Source: Candidatus Sulfopaludibacter sp. SbA3 (GTDB taxonomy: Bacteria > Acidobacteriota > Vicinamibacteria > Vicinamibacterales > UBA2999). From it: a stretch of 8,669 bases of DNA. The stretch lies in NCBI GenBank assembly GCA_945866285.1, contig CAMBHC010000091.1, positions 1 to 8,669 on the forward strand, given 5' to 3'. This document shows, in pieces, positions 7,131 through 8,669 of the stretch; the first letter of the stretch is position 1, and every line of letters starts with the position of its first letter. Below the pieces are notes generated by a model. That model was not told the origin of the DNA. It saw nothing but the letters and a program-made list of their open reading frames with translations, and ran no database searches. A program made the translations under genes and the position numbers.

Positions 7131-7310
7131 ATGGCGATGCGCGTGCCGGTGTCGGTGGCGAGAGTGTGCAATGCGCTGGAGAGGCTCCACACGGCGACGG
7201 CCGTCATCATGCAACTGCACGGTGCGCCGCCGGGCACGCCGCTCCGGGTGCGCGAGGTCATCACCGCCCAGATGGCCAGTGCGGTCGACGCGAACCGCGT
7301 CGCGCCTTAA
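7131..7310 (+). CDS. Small ORF of unknown function, doubtful
   Basis: From the ATG at 7131 this encodes 59 residues (MAMRVPVSVARVCNALERLH and onward, ending VDANRVAP). A TTG at 7125 or the ATG at 7137 are other starts. Nearly every codon ends in G or C, as in the real genes nearby, and the middle (RVCNALERLHTATAVIMQLH) could form an amphipathic helix; a second helix may cover REVITAQMASAVDA. It starts only 9 nt after the HAD gene stop, so it could be a third gene of that operon. There is no ribosome site, no recognised domain, and a high-GC genome gives open frames by chance, so it may be non-coding. An inverted repeat (ACCGCG 7294-7299, CGCGGT 7312-7317) straddles its stop. Confidence 0.35.
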   Translation: MAMRVPVSVARVCNALERLHTATAVIMQLHGAPPGTPLRVREVITAQMASAVDANRVAP

Positions 7311-7323
7311 GCGCGGTGGGCCA

Positions 7324-7380
7324 AAACACTGGGAAAATCATGGTTAACGAGGCCCGCTGAGCCCGCACTCGCCAGTGTTT
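7324..7380. repeat. 9-bp inverted repeat with 39-nt loop
   Basis: AAACACTGG (7324-7332) and CCAGTGTTT (7372-7380) are perfect reverse complements. The interior includes a repeated GCCCGC. As RNA it could close a large loop; as DNA it could be two half-sites. It has no T-run of a classical terminator beyond its own TTT. Confidence 0.45.
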
Positions 7381-7402
7381 GTCACGGCCCAAGGGTTCTG
7401 TT

Positions 7403-7425
7403 GGCGCCGGGCCCGCCCGGGCGCC
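7403..7425 (+). other. GC-rich hairpin
   Basis: GGCGCCGGG can pair with CCCGGGCGCC through 9 base pairs with one bulged G at 7421 and a 4-nt loop. It is followed by a C-run rather than a T-run, so it is not a standard terminator. Confidence 0.35.
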
Positions 7426-7436
7426 CCCCTGATTTC

Positions 7437-7445
7437 TGGTAGACT
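7437..7445 (+). promoter_or_regulatory. Possible extended -10 (TGGTAGACT)
   Basis: TGN followed by TAGACT (4 of 6 to consensus). Initiation would be near 7452, giving the RRM gene a leader of about 200 nt that begins with the hairpin at 7461-7485. There is no convincing -35. This is inference from position and match only. Confidence 0.22.
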
Positions 7446-7460
7446 GACAGGTGCTGTAGG

Positions 7461-7490
7461 GGAAGGCCGCCCAGGGCGGCTTTCCGTGTT
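7461..7490 (+). terminator. Terminator-like hairpin
   Basis: GGAAGGCCGCC (7461-7471) pairs with GGCGGCTTTCC (7475-7485) over 11 positions, one of them G-T, around a CAG loop, followed by GTGTTTG. Its layout copies the clear terminator at 8283-8320 (AAGGCC...GGCCTTTCGTCTTTT). It may end transcripts of the HAD operon, or act as an attenuator if transcription starts at 7452. Confidence 0.6.
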
Positions 7491-7622
7491 TGCGGGCCAT
7501 TTGGTTCTGTCCTCACTTGTCTCTGTTTGTCGACAGCCTTCAGTAACGTGCCGCCCCGACGGGTCAATTTTGGAACCGCGGGTCACTGCCAGCGGCCGGC
7601 AGTCCGAGAGGGCTGTGGCAAG

Positions 7623-7653
7623 CGTTCTCGCGTAGCGAGACGAGGAGAAGACG
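7623..7653 (+). promoter_or_regulatory. Hairpin and strong Shine-Dalgarno before the RRM gene
   Basis: TCTCGC (7626-7631) pairs with GCGAGA (7635-7640) around a GTA loop, extendable by two pairs past a bulged T. It is followed at once by AGGAG (7643-7647), 6 nt before the ATG at 7654, the best ribosome site in the window. TTCTC (7625-7629) could instead pair with GAGAA (7645-7649), which covers part of the ribosome site. Confidence 0.55.
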
Positions 7654-8031
7654 ATGGGTCGGAAGTTGTACGTGGGGAATCTTCCCTACACCGCGGCGGA
7701 GCAGGATCTTCAGGAGTTGTTCGAAAAAGTCGGCCCCGTGGAATCAGTCACGGTGATGCGCGACATGGCCACTGGACGCGCCCGCGGTTTCGGGTTCGTC
7801 GAGATGGGCACCGATGAAGGCGCTCAGAAGGCCATCACCGAGCTGCACGAATCGCAGCTGGGTGGCCGGACACTCACTGTGAACGAAGCGCGTCCCAAGG
7901 AAGCCCGCGGCGGCGGCGGCTTCGGTGGCGGCGGCGGCGGCCGTGGCGGCGGTGGCTTCGGTGGCGGCGGCGGCAACCGTGGCGGCGGTGGCAGCGGCGG
8001 TGGCGGCGGACGGCGCGAGCCGCGCTGGTAG
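7654..8031 (+). CDS. Glycine-rich single-RRM RNA-binding protein
   Basis: A 125-residue cytoplasmic RNA-binding protein. One RRM covers about 3-80, with RNP2 LYVGNLP at 5-11 and RNP1 RGFGFVEM at 44-51, the conserved aromatics Y6, F46 and F48 for stacking on RNA bases, and the closing strand TLTVNEARP. The tail (about 86-125) is almost pure glycine with scattered Phe, Arg and Asn, ending RREPRW, and resembles RGG-type tails that bind RNA loosely and promote condensation. Homologues in cyanobacteria and other bacteria are often cold-induced and act as RNA chaperones; that role is inferred. The start is fixed by the strong AGGAG six bases upstream. The charged small gene follows after 11 nt, and both probably end at the terminator at 8283-8320. 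Confidence 0.96.
   Translation: MGRKLYVGNLPYTAAEQDLQELFEKVGPVESVTVMRDMATGRARGFGFVEMGTDEGAQKAITELHESQLGGRTLTVNEARPKEARGGGGFGGGGGGRGGGGFGGGGGNRGGGGSGGGGGRREPRW
7921..7992 (+). repeat. 36-bp tandem repeat within the glycine-rich tail
   Basis: Two adjacent 36-bp units (7921-7956 and 7957-7992) each begin TTCGGTGGCGGC and end CGTGGCGGCGGTGGC. They differ only at codon 7, GGC against AAC. A third, degenerate start follows. The near identity includes silent positions, so it is a recent in-frame duplication of a 12-codon unit. Confidence 0.85.
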
Positions 8032-8042
8032 GCCGACGCTAA

Positions 8043-8300
8043 ATGGCTACACGAGGACCCCTCGGCCGAGGTAAACGCGAGCGCGAACGCGCCCGCGTTG
8101 AAAAGCAGAAGCAGAAAGTGGTTCGCCGCGAGGAAACCAAGCAGCGGCGCAGCCAGGTTGGCCCGAACGATCCCAACGGAGTGGATCCGGACATTGCGGG
8201 CATCGTGCCCGGTCCGCAGCACAACCCGTGGCTGGATGACCTGGTCGACGAGCCAACCGAGGACTCAGACACTTCCGACAACGACGAAGGCCGGGGCTAA
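8043..8300 (+). CDS. Small charge-segregated protein downstream of the RRM gene
   Basis: An 85-residue protein with no transmembrane segment or signal. The N-terminal part (about 9-37) is strongly basic and predicted helical, rich in Lys, Arg, Glu and Gln (GKRERERARVEKQ, KVVRREETKQRR). A Pro/Gly/Asn segment with IVPGPQHNPWLDDL (52-67) follows, and the tail (about 65-83) is acidic (DDLVDEP, EDSDTSDNDEG). The basic helix suggests nucleic-acid or ribosome contact, and the tail could fold back on it; I know no assigned function. Similar short KRERERAR-type proteins occur after RRM genes in some related bacteria, from memory. It lies 11 nt after the RRM stop with only a weak ribosome site, so it is probably co-transcribed. 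The stop codon lies inside the terminator hairpin, which supports this frame over overlapping ones. Confidence 0.78.
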   Translation: MATRGPLGRGKRERERARVEKQKQKVVRREETKQRRSQVGPNDPNGVDPDIAGIVPGPQHNPWLDDLVDEPTEDSDTSDNDEGRG

Positions 8301-8320
8301 CCCCCGGCCTTTCGTCTTTT
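8283..8320 (+). terminator. Strong intrinsic terminator
   Basis: The stem GACGAAGGCCGGGG (8283-8296) pairs with CCCCGGCCTTTCGTC (8302-8316), 14 pairs with one bulged T, around a CTAAC loop, followed by TTTT (8317-8320). The TAA stop of the charged-protein gene lies in the loop. It closes the RRM pair. Confidence 0.93.
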
Positions 8321-8334
8321 GGGGTCGGCTGTTT

Positions 8335-8388
8335 CCAAGCCTGTCGCTCCATTGTTACGCAGACGAGTTGAGCCAGTTCTAGGCTTGG
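8335..8388. repeat. 8-bp inverted repeat before the right-edge receptor gene
   Basis: CCAAGCCT (8335-8342) and AGGCTTGG (8381-8388) are perfect reverse complements, 38 nt apart. The right arm ends 3 nt before the ATG at 8392, so it covers the start-proximal region. It could be an operator dyad or chance. Confidence 0.4.
8352..8382 (+). promoter_or_regulatory. Weak candidate promoter for the right-edge gene
   Basis: TTGTTA (8352-8357) and TTCTAG (8377-8382) are separated by 19 nt. Initiation near 8389 would leave about 3 nt before the ATG, again leaderless-like, and no Shine-Dalgarno is present. Both hexamers are imperfect. Confidence 0.25.
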
Positions 8389-8391
8389 CGC

Positions 8392-8669
8392 ATGTCTTAT
8401 CGCGTTTACCCCTCACTCCGGCTTTTGCTCGCTATCGTGTTCCTCGTCTCAGCGGCGTTGCCGCTGGCGGCTCAAGAAAGTGGCGCCTCGGCGATTACCG
8501 GCGCCCTCGTGGATCCCGCCGATTCGGCGGTTGCCGGCGCGACCATCACGGTCCGCAATGCCTCCACGGGTTACCTCCGCACGGTCGTGACCGACGCCAA
8601 CGGCCGGTTCCGTCTCGGGCCGGTGCCCGTCGGCACCTACACGGTGGAGACCACGGTCGCGGGCTTCGC
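8392..8669 (+). CDS. TonB receptor-like protein with carboxypeptidase-regulatory-like domain, N-terminal part
   Basis: The first 92 codons of a gene that runs off the right edge. The signal peptide is residues 1-28, with a hydrophobic core LRLLLAIVFLVSAALPLAA and cleavage probably after AAQ. Residues 35-92 form a carboxypeptidase-regulatory-like (beta-sandwich) domain: ITGALVDPADSAVAGATITV, VTDANGRFRLGPVPVGTYTV, ETTVAGF. In acidobacteria such a start normally belongs to an Oar-like TonB-dependent receptor of about 1000 residues, which imports or adheres to large ligands, but only the leading domain is seen, so other secreted proteins with this domain are possible. The start is the only ATG with a full signal peptide after it. 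The gene follows the strong terminator and is likely transcribed by itself. Confidence 0.82.
   Translation, partial: MSYRVYPSLRLLLAIVFLVSAALPLAAQESGASAITGALVDPADSAVAGATITVRNASTGYLRTVVTDANGRFRLGPVPVGTYTVETTVAGF

Larger units (their letters stand above)
7311..7653. other. Gene-free region with several inverted repeats
   Basis: No convincing gene is present. It holds a 9-bp inverted repeat (7324-7380), a 9-residue RRM-like tail fragment (7325-7360), a GC hairpin (7403-7425), a possible extended -10 (7437-7445), a terminator-like hairpin (7461-7485) and a hairpin next to the ribosome site (7623-7650). The region is more likely 3' and 5' control sequence than decayed gene. Confidence 0.6.

Noticed and set aside
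7022..7264. 80-codon minus-strand frame between the HAD gene and the leader
   Set aside because: Overlaps the HAD C-terminus and has no recognisable features.
7908..8020. GGC-rich stretch as a CRISPR or satellite array
   Set aside because: It is coding glycine repeats without spacers.
7824..8222. Proline-rich minus-strand frame
   Set aside because: The polyproline run is only the complement of the glycine codons of the RRM tail.

Overview
The window is high-GC DNA with dense, GC-rich third codon positions, and most probably comes from an acidobacterium of the Vicinamibacteria type. The support is stylistic: two TonB-dependent receptors beginning with a carboxypeptidase-regulatory-like domain, a fused transporter-like/spermidine-synthase-like membrane protein, a one-RRM glycine-rich RNA-binding protein, and genes that mostly lack a Shine-Dalgarno site. 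No marker gene fixes the taxon.

Layout. At 1-537 (minus) is the N-terminal part of a secreted protein of unknown function that runs off the left edge. It is divergent, across only 27 bp, from a complete QueD-family 6-pyruvoyl/6-carboxy-tetrahydropterin synthase at 565-1002 (plus). Next comes a short C-terminal remnant of a larger beta-propeller-like protein (1054-1326, plus). Its end overlaps, tail to tail, the end of a minus-strand operon made of a TonB-dependent receptor (4025-1842) and a small PepSY-type inner-membrane protein (1837-1280); these two probably work together in uptake of iron or a similar ligand. Divergent from the receptor, across 85 bp, is a plus-strand pair: a 765-residue membrane protein with a spermidine-synthase-like C-terminal domain (4111-6408) and a HAD-family hydrolase (6405-7121), joined by a GTGA stop/start overlap.

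From 7122 to 7653 is a region with one doubtful small ORF, several inverted repeats, a terminator-like hairpin and a leader with a hairpin just before the strongest ribosome binding site of the window. It leads into a glycine-rich RRM protein (7654-8031) and a small charge-segregated protein (8043-8300) closed by a strong intrinsic terminator. The right edge holds the first 92 codons of a second TonB receptor-like gene (from 8392).

Most of this is recognisable chromosomal material. I see no CRISPR array, defence island, phage, insertion sequence, tRNA or rRNA. The best candidates for something less described are: the RRM/charged-protein pair and its structured leader; the synthase-like domain that keeps its nucleotide-binding motifs but lacks two of the usual amine-binding acids; and the repeated TA-rich box placed so close to start codons that leaderless transcription is likely.
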